A stretch of 64,000 bases of DNA from Paenibacillus sp. P25 (GTDB taxonomy: Bacteria; Bacillota; Bacilli; Paenibacillales; NBRC-103111): NCBI GenBank assembly GCA_024704175.1, contig CP085629.1, forward strand, positions 5,952,001-6,016,000. The letters run 5' to 3'. Position numbers and translations under genes: made by a program. Of the stretch, positions 20,651 to 28,839 are shown piece after piece. How positions within the stretch are numbered: the first letter of the stretch is position 1; every line of letters starts with the position of its first letter. The notes beneath the pieces are model-generated. The model was not told the origin of the DNA, ran no database searches, and saw only the letters and a list, made by a program, of their open reading frames with translations.

Positions 20651-20995
20651 CTAGTCCTTGCTACCGGAATCCTTCTCCTTTGCCTGCAGCTGGCGCAGGT
20701 AGTCGTCCAGACGGTCGAATCTTTCTTCCCACATGCGGCGGAACGATTCCAGCCAATCATCCAGCTCACTAAACGGCTGGGGCCGCAGCTTGTATATACG
20801 CCGATTGGCGTCCGGATGCACTTCCACGATCCCGGAATCGCTAAGCACACGCAGATGCTTGGAAACTTGCGGTTGGCGAAGCTCGAGCCGGTCGGCGATC
20901 TCTCCTACGGTGAGGGGCCCGTCACGCAGGAGTTCGACAATTTGGAAACGGTTGGGCTCGGCAAGCGCACTCAAGGTTGTCATTTTCACGCCCAT
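20651..20995 (-). CDS. ArsR/SdpR-family repressor
   Basis: 114 residues: winged helix SALAEPNRFQIVELLRDGPL, TVGEIADRLELRQPQVSKHL, then RVLSDSGIVEVH and the wing RRIYKLRPQPFSELDDWL. The tail after ELDDWL matches the branch whose genes usually sit next to AHSA1/SRPBCC genes. There is no metal-binding Cys pair. The start is either the ATG at 20995 or the ATG at 20983; AAGGTG is very close to the first and 14 bases from the second. Its promoter is nearly the same as that of the SRPBCC operon starting at 25913, which points to control of both. Confidence 0.85.
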   Translation of the reverse strand: MGVKMTTLSALAEPNRFQIVELLRDGPLTVGEIADRLELRQPQVSKHLRVLSDSGIVEVHPDANRRIYKLRPQPFSELDDWLESFRRMWEERFDRLDDYLRQLQAKEKDSGSKD

Positions 20996-21016
20996 AACAC
21001 CTTACCCCTTTCCATT

Positions 21017-21057
21017 CAAATATACTCCAAAAGGAATATACAAGTCAAGGAATGCAC
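21017..21057 (-). promoter_or_regulatory. ArsR promoter with operator shared with the SRPBCC operon
   Basis: Minus-strand -35 TTGACT (21043-21048), 18-base spacer, -10 TATATT (21019-21024). The spacer contains the half-palindromes GGAATAT and ATATACTCC. About 30 of 41 positions match 25959-26000. Confidence 0.65.
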
Positions 21058-21200
21058 CCTGCACGGAAAGCATCGGATAATGCGGAATTTTTCTTCCGCC
21101 GCTGCATATAAGGCAATAGAGGAGAAATATACATAAAAGGATGTATCGCCGTCAAGTCACGTGCACACCCCTTGAATCCGTTTGGTTGGGAGGCCTAACC

Positions 21201-22124
21201 ATGGCAATGAAACCCCCTATGCTCCGCAGAGGCGATTCCGTCGGCATTGTCACTCCCGGAAGTCCGCTGGATGCCTCCATCATCGATGCCAGAATCCGTT
21301 TCCTGGAAAATATGGGGTACCCCGTGGTGATCGGGAAGTACGCTTATTATTACGGCGGTATTACGGCGGCAACGGCGCAGCGGCGTGCGGAGGATTTGAT
21401 GAGCATGTTCAGCAACCGGAGGGTACGCATGATCCTGCCGACCCGAGGAGGAACCGGGGTTAAGGACATATTTCCGTACCTGGATTTGAACGTGATTCGG
21501 AATAACCCGAAGATTGTAACGGGATACAGCGACATTACGATTTTATTAAATATGCTGTACCAGCTAACGGAGCTTATCACCTTTCAGAGCCTGATGCTGA
21601 TCGACTTTAACGCGGCTACGCCCGCCTACAATTTCAACCAATTCTTTGCCGCTGTCTCCACCCCTGCCGGGCCGAGAGTGATTCAGAGCCCGACCGGTGC
21701 GCACACGGTCAGCCTGGTCCAAGGCAATGTGACCGGTCCCGTTGTCGGAGGGAATCTGACTTCGCTGGTTACGGCGTTAGGGACGCCTTATGAAATCGAT
21801 ACCGCAGGCAAGATCCTCGTAATTGAAGAAACCCATGAACCGAGCAATGTGATTTACCGGTATCTTACTCAACTGATCATGGCGGGCAAATTCCGCGACT
21901 GCCTCGGCATCGTGATGGGGGAGTGTACCAACTGCACGATATCCTACAATACGTCCTACCAGGATTTAATCCAAAGCTTGATCGTTCCGCTCGGCAAACC
22001 GCTCATGACGGGCTTCAGTACGGCTCATGGCATCTATAAAGCGGCCATCCCCATCGGGGCTATGGTGAACCTGGATACGTACCGTAACACGTTTACCGTC
22101 CTGGAATCCGCGGTCAGCCCTTAA
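21201..22124 (+). CDS. LD-carboxypeptidase, S66 family
   Basis: 307 residues. S66 peptidases (LdcA, MccF, YkfA) cut the L-D bond in muropeptide tetrapeptides or in related amide compounds. The nucleophile Ser lies in TGYSDIT, the Glu of the triad in VIEETHE, the His in STAHGIY. The usual RGGYG loop is TRGGTG here. The ATG at 21201 has GGGAGG seven bases before it and is preferred over the ATG at 21141. Cytoplasmic, no signal peptide. It could serve peptidoglycan recycling or spore cortex turnover. Confidence 0.87.
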   Translation: MAMKPPMLRRGDSVGIVTPGSPLDASIIDARIRFLENMGYPVVIGKYAYYYGGITAATAQRRAEDLMSMFSNRRVRMILPTRGGTGVKDIFPYLDLNVIRNNPKIVTGYSDITILLNMLYQLTELITFQSLMLIDFNAATPAYNFNQFFAAVSTPAGPRVIQSPTGAHTVSLVQGNVTGPVVGGNLTSLVTALGTPYEIDTAGKILVIEETHEPSNVIYRYLTQLIMAGKFRDCLGIVMGECTNCTISYNTSYQDLIQSLIVPLGKPLMTGFSTAHGIYKAAIPIGAMVNLDTYRNTFTVLESAVSP

Positions 22125-22233
22125 CGTGGCCAGGATAAACGGCTACGCCGTCCTTGTCTTACAAGGACCAGCGCGTTTATCAAGTTTGATGCGAAGCAAT
22201 AAGTCATGGAAAACTTATACTTTCTTATCAAAC

Positions 22234-22265
22234 AAAAAAAGGCCGCAGTCAAAGCGACTTTGGCC
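22234..22265 (-). terminator. Terminator of the NlpC/P60 gene
   Basis: GGCC-N2-AGTC pairs with GACT-N2-GGCC on the minus strand, followed by seven T. Confidence 0.7.
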
Positions 22266-22273
22266 AGGTTACC

Positions 22274-22900
22274 TTAGTTAATAATGCGCCGCGCTCCCCA
22301 ATAATGAGCGTCGTAGTACGGGGTACCGAAGAGGGTGCTGATCTTGACTTCCCTGGTTCCTCCATAGGTGCTTGCCTGAAGAACCTTGTTGTTCCCGATA
22401 TAAATGCCCACATGCGAGACTCCGCTGGTATATGTTCCCTGCAGGAAGACAAGGTCTCCTTTGCGAAGCTCGCTCCGGCTGACAGGCGTCCCCATTTGGC
22501 TCAGTATGGATGAGGAGTGCAACAAATTGAACCCGTTTTGATTGAAGGCATATTGAACAAACCCGGAGCAGTCAAAAGCGACATTAGGCGTATCGCCGCC
22601 AAATACATACGGCGTCCCGAGCTGCGTCATGCCCGTAGCGATGACGGCATCCGCTTTGGCCTCCCAGCTCATCTTCTGGGTCGAAGCTCCGGGCAATTGG
22701 ATGACCAATCCGGCGTAGATGTTTTGCGGATTCACCTGCGGGTTGGCCGCCATCAGGTCGGCGAGCGGAACGCCGAATTTCTGCGAAATCGTCCAGAACG
22801 TGTCGGAGTTGGTAGCGGTGTACTGATTCGGCGCCGCGAAAGCGCTTCCTGCAAAGGCGAGACTGGTCGCTAGTACGGTAGAAATGATGACCTTCTTCAT
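22274..22900 (-). CDS. Secreted LysM-NlpC/P60 peptidoglycan endopeptidase
   Basis: 208 residues. Signal peptide (MKKVIISTVLATSLAFAGSAFA, cleavage after AFA), one LysM domain (about 27-70: YTATNSDTFWTISQKFGVPL), and a C-terminal NlpC/P60 domain with the catalytic Cys in AFDCSGFVQY, His in GVSHVGIYIG and the polar third residue near YDAHYWG. Such enzymes cut D-Glu to diamino-acid bonds in cell-wall peptides. CAGGAGGAATGGA precedes the ATG. Confidence 0.92.
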   Translation of the reverse strand: MKKVIISTVLATSLAFAGSAFAAPNQYTATNSDTFWTISQKFGVPLADLMAANPQVNPQNIYAGLVIQLPGASTQKMSWEAKADAVIATGMTQLGTPYVFGGDTPNVAFDCSGFVQYAFNQNGFNLLHSSSILSQMGTPVSRSELRKGDLVFLQGTYTSGVSHVGIYIGNNKVLQASTYGGTREVKISTLFGTPYYDAHYWGARRIIN

Positions 22901-23042
22901 TCCATTCCTCCTGGAGTCTATTCTTGTTGATTCATCATCATTCTACCAAAGAAGAAGAATCAGAGAAACCACGCAAATTATGGTAAAAGCCCGTCCGTCC
23001 CCGGATTTCCGTGTGACAGACGGGCCTTCCCGCGTGCGAGGC

Positions 23043-23384
23043 TTACCGCATCGACCGGTACAGCGTGATTTTACGGTCAATCATGGCTTGATACTTCGCC
23101 AGCTGGTCCATTTGAGATTGAACGATTTCCTTTTGCCTCTCCAGGACGGCAAGCCGCTGCTCCACCGTATGTTCCTGTACGAACTGCTTGATATCGGAGA
23201 TCGTCATCCCTATGGCCCGCAGACAGCCGATCAATTCAACAGCTTCAATATCCTTCGTTTCATACATGCGTATGCCGCTTTCGTTCCGGGTCACGGCCGG
23301 CAGGATGCCTTCCTTCTCGTAATACCGCAAGGTATAGATCGACACCCCGGTCCGTTCCGCCGCTTCCCCAATCGTCAGGCCCAT
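23043..23384 (-). CDS. MerR-family regulator
   Basis: 113 residues. The N-terminal HTH is TIGEAAERTGVSIYTLRYYEKEG, shown here as TIGEAAERTGVSIYTLRYYE; then the wing RNESGIRMYETKDIEAVELI and a coiled-coil dimer helix (VEQRLAVLERQKEIVQSQM). There is no metal Cys, which is typical of MerR proteins that answer to organic or oxidative stress. It lies directly downstream of an SDR gene on the same strand, its probable partner. Confidence 0.88.
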   Translation of the reverse strand: MGLTIGEAAERTGVSIYTLRYYEKEGILPAVTRNESGIRMYETKDIEAVELIGCLRAIGMTISDIKQFVQEHTVEQRLAVLERQKEIVQSQMDQLAKYQAMIDRKITLYRSMR

Positions 23385-23446
23385 GGTTCATCCCTCCCGA
23401 ATCGTCATCCGCCTTGTATAAAGGCGAGGGACCCGTCCTAAGGATA

Positions 23447-24187
23447 TTATAATTCCTGCCTTGTCGGCCTTACAATGATTTCATTGACGGCGGCATATTC
23501 CGGCTGGGAGATCGCATAGAGAATCGATTGGGCGATTGCTTCCGGAGGCGGCGCCTGCTGCAAAGACGCCTCGATGTCCTTTTTAATTTCTTCATTCGTG
23601 ATCGTATGAACCAGTTCAGTCGCCACTCCGCCCGGGCAAATAATCGTCGTGCGGATGTTATTCTCCGCTTCTTCCTGCCGCAGCGCTTCCGTAATCGCGC
23701 GGACCGCGAACTTGGTGCCCGAATAGACGGCCCAGGTCTTCCGCACAATGTGCCCCGTGACCGAAGATACATTGATGATGTGGCCCTGTTTCCGCTCGCG
23801 CATATGCGGAAGGACCGCGCCGATCCCGTAAAGCACGCCTTTGATGTTGATGTCGATCATTCGATCCCATTCCTCCACCTTCTTCTCGTGTAAAAAGGAA
23901 AGCGGCATGATTCCTGCATTATTGACCAGCACATCGATTTGTCCGAACCGGTCGAGAGTGAGCCTCGCCAGTTCCTCCATCGCCTGCTGCGAGGCGACAT
24001 CCGTTACTTGATAGACAGCCGTTCCGCCCTGCCCTTCGATCGCCGACTGCAGCTCCCGCAGGCGTTCCTCCCGCCTTGCGGCCAGCACCACCTTGGCCCC
24101 GTGACCGGCCAGCATCTTCGCCGCCGCTTCGCCGATCCCGCTGGAGGCTCCGGTTAAAATAACGACTTTTCCTTCCACATTTACCAT
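23447..24187 (-). CDS. Short-chain dehydrogenase/reductase (SDR)
   Basis: About 246 residues, classical SDR: NAD(P) motif TGASSGIGEAAA, the NNAG motif in VLVNNAGI, catalytic Ser in NVSSVTG, and YSGTK as the YxxxK pair. An Arg-rich stretch after the second strand (AARREERL) suggests NADP(H) preference. The start is the ATG at 24187 with AAGGATGAG upstream; the ATG at 24199 overlaps its own ribosome site. The substrate cannot be told from the sequence. Confidence 0.88.
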   Translation of the reverse strand: MVNVEGKVVILTGASSGIGEAAAKMLAGHGAKVVLAARREERLRELQSAIEGQGGTAVYQVTDVASQQAMEELARLTLDRFGQIDVLVNNAGIMPLSFLHEKKVEEWDRMIDINIKGVLYGIGAVLPHMRERKQGHIINVSSVTGHIVRKTWAVYSGTKFAVRAITEALRQEEAENNIRTTIICPGGVATELVHTITNEEIKKDIEASLQQAPPPEAIAQSILYAISQPEYAAVNEIIVRPTRQEL

Positions 24188-24250
24188 AAGATAGCTCATC
24201 CTTTCCTGTTTTTTTAACAGTATAGGGCCTGGAGCGCGCTCTAGGTCAAG

Positions 24251-24516
24251 AAAAAAGAACGCCGCATCAGCGGCGTTGAGTTTGTTCGGAAACCCATGTG
24301 ATAAAGAAATCTGCCTTGGTCCTCCGGCGGGGTATCCCCTCCGGCCGCTGTTGTTATCGGAAAATTTTCATTTGATTCGTTGTGCAGCGGTCATTTTCCG
24401 ATAACAAAGGCGGGCGCTTTCGCTCCTGCAGGGGATACCCCGCCTACTACCTTTTGCATCTTTCCGTATATCCGGGTTTCTCAAAACTCAGAACGCCGCA
24501 CGAGCGGCGTTCTTTT
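24251..24516. repeat. Dispersed palindromic element framed by inverted hairpins, copy 1
   Basis: The core palindrome (24326-24444) has perfect outer arms GGCGGGGTATCCCCT (24326-24340) and AGGGGATACCCCGCC (24430-24444), and perfect inner arms TTGTTATCGGAAAAT (24351-24365) and ATTTTCCGATAACAA (24393-24407). Outside it, two near-identical hairpins face each other. The left is AAAAAAGAACGCCGC-ATCA-GCGGCGTT, the right is GAACGCCGC-ACGA-GCGGCGTTCTTTTT. So about 40 bases at each end form a further inverted repeat. A second copy with the same layout lies at 38672-38955. It holds no gene. Confidence 0.8.
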
Positions 24517-24531
24517 TGGGGATATATTCGT

Positions 24532-24949
24532 TTACGCTTGCCCGGCGGCGCTGGGGTCCATATAGACCAATTCCCAGTAGTGGCCGTCCGGGTCCTGGAA
24601 GCCCCAGCTGTACATAAATCCGTGGTCCGCCGGATCGTTCGAGATGGTGCCTCCCGCCGCCTGGGCTTTATTCACGAGCTCATCGACCTCAGCCCGGCTT
24701 GCAGCGGACAAGGCGACAATCACTTCCGCCGTCTTGGTCGCATCGGCGATGGCTTTGGCTGTAAACGTTTGGAAGAACTTCTCGGTCAGCAAGCATGGCA
24801 AAAATGTTCTCACCGATGATCATGCAAGTTGCGTTCTCGTCGGTAAACTGGGGGTTGAATTCGAAGCCGACCTTCGTAAAGAAGTCAACGGATCGGTTCA
24901 GGTCTTTGACCGGCAAATTAACAAAGATTTGTTTGGATTGGTAAGCCAT
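24532..24949 (-). CDS. VOC-family (glyoxalase-like) protein (one frameshift)
   Basis: 138 residues after repair. VOC fold elements: FVNLPVKDLNRSVDFFTKVG at the N terminus, then ATCMIIGENIFAMLLTEKFF, and the C-terminal GFQDPDGHYWELVYMD. The frame breaks near 24795 and removing one T (CTTGCTG to CTGCTG) restores it. The ATG at 24949 has AGGTG six bases upstream. Function within the family (isomerase, dioxygenase or resistance protein) is not clear. It is last in the SRPBCC-DoxX-VOC operon, 23 bases after the DoxX stop. Confidence 0.82.
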
Positions 24950-24972
24950 CATGATCACCTCATCTATTATTT

Positions 24973-25380
24973 TTAATTCAGACTGCCCACTGTTGCTGCA
25001 GAACCAAGCGAAGCGGCCGCCTGCCGTTTGCGGTGGTAGAAGATATAGGAACCGGCTACCAGAAGGAAGAAGATAATGAAGAGCGCCCACCCGCTTGCAG
25101 GATCGCCAACGGCTATAATGGAATACATCGCGCCCGCCAGGTCAAACACAAACCCTGCATAAGCCCATTCCTTGATCCGCGGGAAGCCGGGGATGAGGAT
25201 CGCTATGACGCCCAATAATTTTGCCGCCCCCAGGAAGGGAAGCAGATAAGCGGGATAGCCCAAATGCTGGAACAAGGTGACGGCATCGGGGACGGACATG
25301 AGATTCGGAATCGCGCTCATCAGCATTAAGGCCGAGAGCGACCCGGTAAACACCCAGTAAAGAACGTTAACTTTTTTCAT
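24973..25380 (-). CDS. DoxX-like membrane protein
   Basis: 135 residues with four TM segments (about 8-28, 46-66, 70-92, 95-115), of the DoxX/YuxK-like group: FTGSLSALMLMSAIPNL, LGYPAYLLPFLGAAKLLGVI. CGAGGAGGAAATTG stands before the ATG at 25380. A longer open frame upstream to 25809 comes from the frameshifted SRPBCC gene and is not part of this protein. It is the middle gene of a three-gene operon. Confidence 0.85.
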   Translation of the reverse strand: MKKVNVLYWVFTGSLSALMLMSAIPNLMSVPDAVTLFQHLGYPAYLLPFLGAAKLLGVIAILIPGFPRIKEWAYAGFVFDLAGAMYSIIAVGDPASGWALFIIFFLLVAGSYIFYHRKRQAAASLGSAATVGSLN

Positions 25381-25432
25381 AAACAATTTCCTCCTCGAAT
25401 TTGGTTTTAGTTTTATGACCGGCCTAAGCCCA

Positions 25433-25913
25433 TTACATCCTCGCGAGTTGTTCTTCCAGGCGATCCAGTGTGGATTTAGCACCCTCAATAGCCCCGTATT
25501 CCTTCGTAGCCTTCTCGAGCTCCGCCATCGTCTTGAAGAGCATCCGCATGGTGAGTGCGTCTTATCCCCTTGCTGAACGAACGTCACGGTCACTTCAAAC
25601 TGCTCGCCGTCCACGTCATCGCCGTGGGAATAAACGATCCGTTCCGGGCTGACGACCTCTTTGTACGTAATCCTGTTCTCATAATCGACGCCGTCCGGAC
25701 CGTGCATGACATAATTCCATACGCCGCCCGGCTTCACCTCAATGGACCGGACCGTAATCGTAAAGCCCTTGGGCCCCACCATCCCGGCAAATGCTCGGGA
25801 TCCGTCCACGCCCGGTAGACCAGCTCGCGAGGGGCATGAAAGACGCGGTTCACTATAAGCTCCCGCCCTTCTACGGATGTTACCGTCCCGCTCCCTGCTT
25901 TGTTCCCCGTCAT
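25433..25913 (-). CDS. SRPBCC/AHSA1-domain protein (two frameshifts)
   Basis: 160 residues after repair, the START-like fold of the AHSA1 (Hsp90 ATPase activator) group: ELIVNRVFHAPRELVYRAWT, HLPGWWGPKGFTITV, GGVWNYVMHGPDG, ITYKEVVSPERIVY, and DALTMRMLFKTMAELEKA before the stop. The breaks near 25785 and 25560 are each cured by one added base. It heads the operon with DoxX and VOC genes; the promoter region matches that of the ArsR gene at 20995. These proteins bind small hydrophobic ligands; the substrate is unknown. Confidence 0.85.
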
Positions 25914-25958
25914 GATTTCATTCCTCCTATTAGTTTTCGTTTCCTTGATCTGATGACC

Positions 25959-26000
25959 TAAATATACCCGATTAGGAATATTCCTGTCAAGGAATATTTT
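25959..26000 (-). promoter_or_regulatory. SRPBCC operon promoter/operator, twin of the ArsR promoter
   Basis: Minus-strand -35 TTGACA (25985-25990), 18-base spacer, -10 TATATT (25961-25966). A perfect GGAATATTCC palindrome lies inside the spacer and AAGGAATATT beside the -35. Confidence 0.7.
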
Positions 26001-26159
26001 AAAAAAAATGCCGGGCATGCAAACAGCGGCCCTGTCCGCCAACATCTTGTGCGAACAAAGCCGCCGCCTGAATTCCACACCAACCGGAAAGAGGGATCGT
26101 GGAATTCCCTTTTTCATAGGTTAAATCAGATGAAAAAGACGAAAGCAAGGTATTCCCTC

Positions 26160-26570
26160 TCAGGCCTCGGCCTGAGCCGCCTCGGTGCTGATCATCCACA
26201 GGATGCCGAATTTATCTTCGACTTGTCCGAACAAGGAGCCCCAGAAGGCCCGTTCCAGCGGGTGCCCCACTCTGCCGCCTTCCGACAGCTTCTCGAAGGC
26301 TTCGCGGGCTTCGGCCTCGGACTCAAACTCCAAGCTCAAGTGGACGTTATTCCCATGGCTGATCGTTCCGAATCCGAAGTCGCACAGGAAGAGGCCCACG
26401 CCTCCCGCCACCATGCTCAGGTGCATGACTTTGTCCTTGTTCGCCTCGCTTGCATCCGGAAGCTGGCCATGCGTCATGACCGATAAGATTTCTCCTCCGA
26501 GCGCCTGAATATAGAAATCCGCCTGAGCTCTTGCATCCTCCGACATGATATAGGGGGTAAGCTTAGCCAT
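26160..26570 (-). CDS. PhnB-like VOC-family protein
   Basis: 136 residues, intact: LTPYIMSEDARAQADFYIQA, GGEILSVMTHGQ, VMHLSMVAGGVGLFLCD, HLSLEFESEAEAREAFEKLS, and a C-terminal FGQVEDKFGILWMI. This is the PhnB/DUF1338-like branch, often annotated as 3-demethylubiquinone methyltransferase-like; it lacks a demonstrated common activity. AAAGGATG precedes the ATG. Upstream, TTAGGTT and AACCTAA (about 26600-26627) form an inverted repeat. Confidence 0.85.
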   Translation of the reverse strand: MAKLTPYIMSEDARAQADFYIQALGGEILSVMTHGQLPDASEANKDKVMHLSMVAGGVGLFLCDFGFGTISHGNNVHLSLEFESEAEAREAFEKLSEGGRVGHPLERAFWGSLFGQVEDKFGILWMISTEAAQAEA

Positions 26571-26675
26571 CCTTCAACATCCTTTCGTCCTTAGGTTTCG
26601 TATCCATTCACCTATAGGATAACCTAAAACGGACGCCCCGGTTTCTTACGGATTGCTGTTTTGGACCGGCCTGGG

Positions 26676-27716
26676 TCAGAAATGCTCCAGCACCAATTTT
26701 CCGATCATGTCCCCGGCAACCACCTTCTCGTGCGCAAGCCGCAGGTTGGCCGCATGAATCGGCTCCAATCGCTGGGTCATGGTCGTTTTCAGCTGTCCCG
26801 CATCAATTAGGCCGGCTGCGACGTTCAGAATTCGATGCTGCTCCAGCATATCCTCCGTCTGAAATTTGGGCCGGGTAAACATGAGCTCCCAATGGAGCGA
26901 GACGCTTTTGGAGAAGATCAGATCCATATTCAGCGGTCGCCCCGCCGGTACGATGGAGCCTATTTTGCCCTGCGGGACAATCACCTCGGCCATCTGCTCC
27001 CAATACTGGGCCGTATCGTTCAGGCAGAAAATATAATCGACCGTCTCAAAACCGATCTCCCGAAGCTGAGGCGCGAACGCCTTCCTGTGGTTGATGATGA
27101 AATCCGCCCCGTGTTCTTGGGCCCATGCGGAGGACTCGGCTCTCGAAGCCGTACCGATGACCGTGAGACCTGCGAGCTTGGCCAGCTGTGTCGCGACCGA
27201 CCCGACGCCTCCCGATGCGCCAATGATCAGAATCGTTTTCCCCTCGTTCTCTTCTTTGTCGGAACGGATCGCGAGCCGCTGATACAGCCCTTCCCAAGCG
27301 GTCAGGACGGTCAGCGGCATCGCTGCGGCTTCGGCAAAGCTCAGGCTCTGTGGCTTCCTCCCGACGATTCGCTCATCGACAAGATGAAACTCGCTGTTAG
27401 AGCCCGGACGGTCCACATCACCCGCATAATACACCTCGTCTCCCGGTTTAAATAACGTACAGTCCGGCCCGACCTGCTCCACGATACCGGCCGTATCCCA
27501 GCCTAGAATCTTGGCCGTTTCCGGATGGGGGTTTCCCATTCCTCTTCGCTTCACGTCGGCCGGATTGACGGAAATGGCCTTTACGGCTACCAGCAGATCG
27601 CGGCCGGTCGGTACCGGCTTCTTAAGTTCAAGATCCACGAGACTTTCGGGATCGGATAAAGGAAGGGTACGGTAGAACCCGACGGCTTTCATCGTTTGCG
27701 TGCTGTTCATATTCAT
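26676..27716 (-). CDS. Zinc-type alcohol dehydrogenase / quinone oxidoreductase family protein
   Basis: 346 residues, medium-chain dehydrogenase fold: GroES-like N terminus (KAISVNPADVKRRGMG, ILGWDTAGIVEQVG), Rossmann motif IGASGGVGSVATQLAKL and the C-terminal QLKTTMTQRL region. The catalytic-zinc Cys and His residues are absent, so this is a zinc-independent NADPH:quinone oxidoreductase-like enzyme (ZADH/YogA group). The start is the ATG at 27716 or 27710. It is divergent from an MmyB-type regulator, with a TACTTTT-type palindrome between. Confidence 0.87.
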   Translation of the reverse strand: MNMNSTQTMKAVGFYRTLPLSDPESLVDLELKKPVPTGRDLLVAVKAISVNPADVKRRGMGNPHPETAKILGWDTAGIVEQVGPDCTLFKPGDEVYYAGDVDRPGSNSEFHLVDERIVGRKPQSLSFAEAAAMPLTVLTAWEGLYQRLAIRSDKEENEGKTILIIGASGGVGSVATQLAKLAGLTVIGTASRAESSAWAQEHGADFIINHRKAFAPQLREIGFETVDYIFCLNDTAQYWEQMAEVIVPQGKIGSIVPAGRPLNMDLIFSKSVSLHWELMFTRPKFQTEDMLEQHRILNVAAGLIDAGQLKTTMTQRLEPIHAANLRLAHEKVVAGDMIGKLVLEHF

Positions 27717-27745
27717 TCATCCTTTCAAAAGGGGGGGATGAACGC

Positions 27746-27777
27746 ATTATACAATGTATATTTACTTTTAAAAAGTA
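27746..27777 (-). promoter_or_regulatory. Dehydrogenase promoter with palindromic operator
   Basis: Minus-strand -10 TATAAT (27746-27751). The palindrome TACTTTTAAAAAGTA (27763-27777) covers the -35 area. Its form recalls sites of HxlR-type quinone sensors. Confidence 0.5.
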
Positions 27778-27939
27778 CGCATATTTTTATTATATAGTTA
27801 CAAATCGTATACTGTTGGATGCTGCAGGTCCGGGGAGTAGAACATGAACGACATCCTTGGAAAAAATCTTTACTGGGGAGTATAATAAAGAGAAGTTTAC
27901 CGTTCGGAGTGACCTATCCATCTCAAGGAGGCGACCCCA

Positions 27940-28773
27940 TTGTCACTGGAAAAGGAAAAATCGCAGCCGCTGGGAGACTTTCTGAAATCGAGACGCGAGA
28001 AATTAAGCCCCACGGAGGCCGGGGTCCCGGCCGGCTATGGAAAAAGAAGAACTCCCGGCCTCAGGCGGGAGGAAGTGGCGCAGCTGGCGCATGTCAGCAC
28101 CACATGGTATACCTGGCTGGAGCAGGGACGGGCGGTGACGCCTTCAAGGCAGGTGCTGGACAGCATATCCAAGGCGCTCCGGCTCAGCGAGAGCGAGCGT
28201 CTGCATGTGCTTCACCTGGCCAGCCTCGATGTCCCGGCCGCCGTCCCGGCCCCGGAGCAGGTCTCGCCGGATATCGCCAAGGTGATCGGGCAGCTTCCCT
28301 ATCCGGCGTTCGTGGCCACCGACCGGACGGAGGTGCTGAGCTGGAATGCGGCGACCTGCCGCGTGATCTGCGATTTTCCTTCGCTGGCGCCCGAGGACCG
28401 GTCGATCGCGTGGCTCGTGTTCAACCATGAACCGACGCGTCAAGCGATCGTGGACCTGGAGGCCTATGCCGCGTATACGGCGGCGGTGCTTCGCGGACGG
28501 TACGACAAGAATTTGAACGATCTGGTGTTCCGCCGGCTGATCGACCGTTTGAACGCCGCCAGCCCCGAGTTCGCGGAACTTTGGTCCACCCATGACATCA
28601 CCGAGAAAACGGTCAAGACGATGCGCTTCCACCATCCGCAGGCGGGGCTCATGTCGTTTACGGTCAATTCCTTCTCGCAAATCAACGGCAGCACCAATGT
28701 CCACTGCTGCATCTATGTCCCGTTGGAAGGGACGGATACCGCGGACAAAATGGCGCAGCCGCTGGCGGAGTAG
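27940..28773 (+). CDS. XRE-family regulator with MmyB-like ligand-binding domain
   Basis: 277 residues, TTG start at 27940 with AAGGAGG eight bases upstream. N-terminal HTH (about 10-75: LGDFLKSRREKLSPTEAGVP, TPGLRREEVAQLAHVSTTWY, WLEQGRAV). The C-terminal half is the MmyB-type PAS-like domain (YPAFVATDRTEVLSWNAAT, WLVFNHEPTR), which in characterised members binds a fatty acid-like ligand. Promoter: TTGGAA (27857-27862), 18 bases, TATAAT (27881-27886). Probably controls the divergent dehydrogenase, and perhaps the following one. Confidence 0.88.
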   Translation: MSLEKEKSQPLGDFLKSRREKLSPTEAGVPAGYGKRRTPGLRREEVAQLAHVSTTWYTWLEQGRAVTPSRQVLDSISKALRLSESERLHVLHLASLDVPAAVPAPEQVSPDIAKVIGQLPYPAFVATDRTEVLSWNAATCRVICDFPSLAPEDRSIAWLVFNHEPTRQAIVDLEAYAAYTAAVLRGRYDKNLNDLVFRRLIDRLNAASPEFAELWSTHDITEKTVKTMRFHHPQAGLMSFTVNSFSQINGSTNVHCCIYVPLEGTDTADKMAQPLAE

Positions 28774-28839
28774 CCTGCGGTTAGGCTGCACCTTAAGCGG
28801 GGGGCTGTGGCCTGCTCCGGATTGCTGGCCATACTTCAT

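Noticed and set aside
24251..24516. A CRISPR array or an insertion sequence.
   Set aside because: There are no regularly spaced direct repeats, no transposase frame and no target duplication visible. The structure is nested palindromes.
24973..25809. An apparent SRPBCC-DoxX fusion protein.
   Set aside because: The join comes from a frameshift in the SRPBCC gene. The DoxX gene has its own AGGAGG site and ATG at 25380, and the repaired SRPBCC frame stops at 25433.
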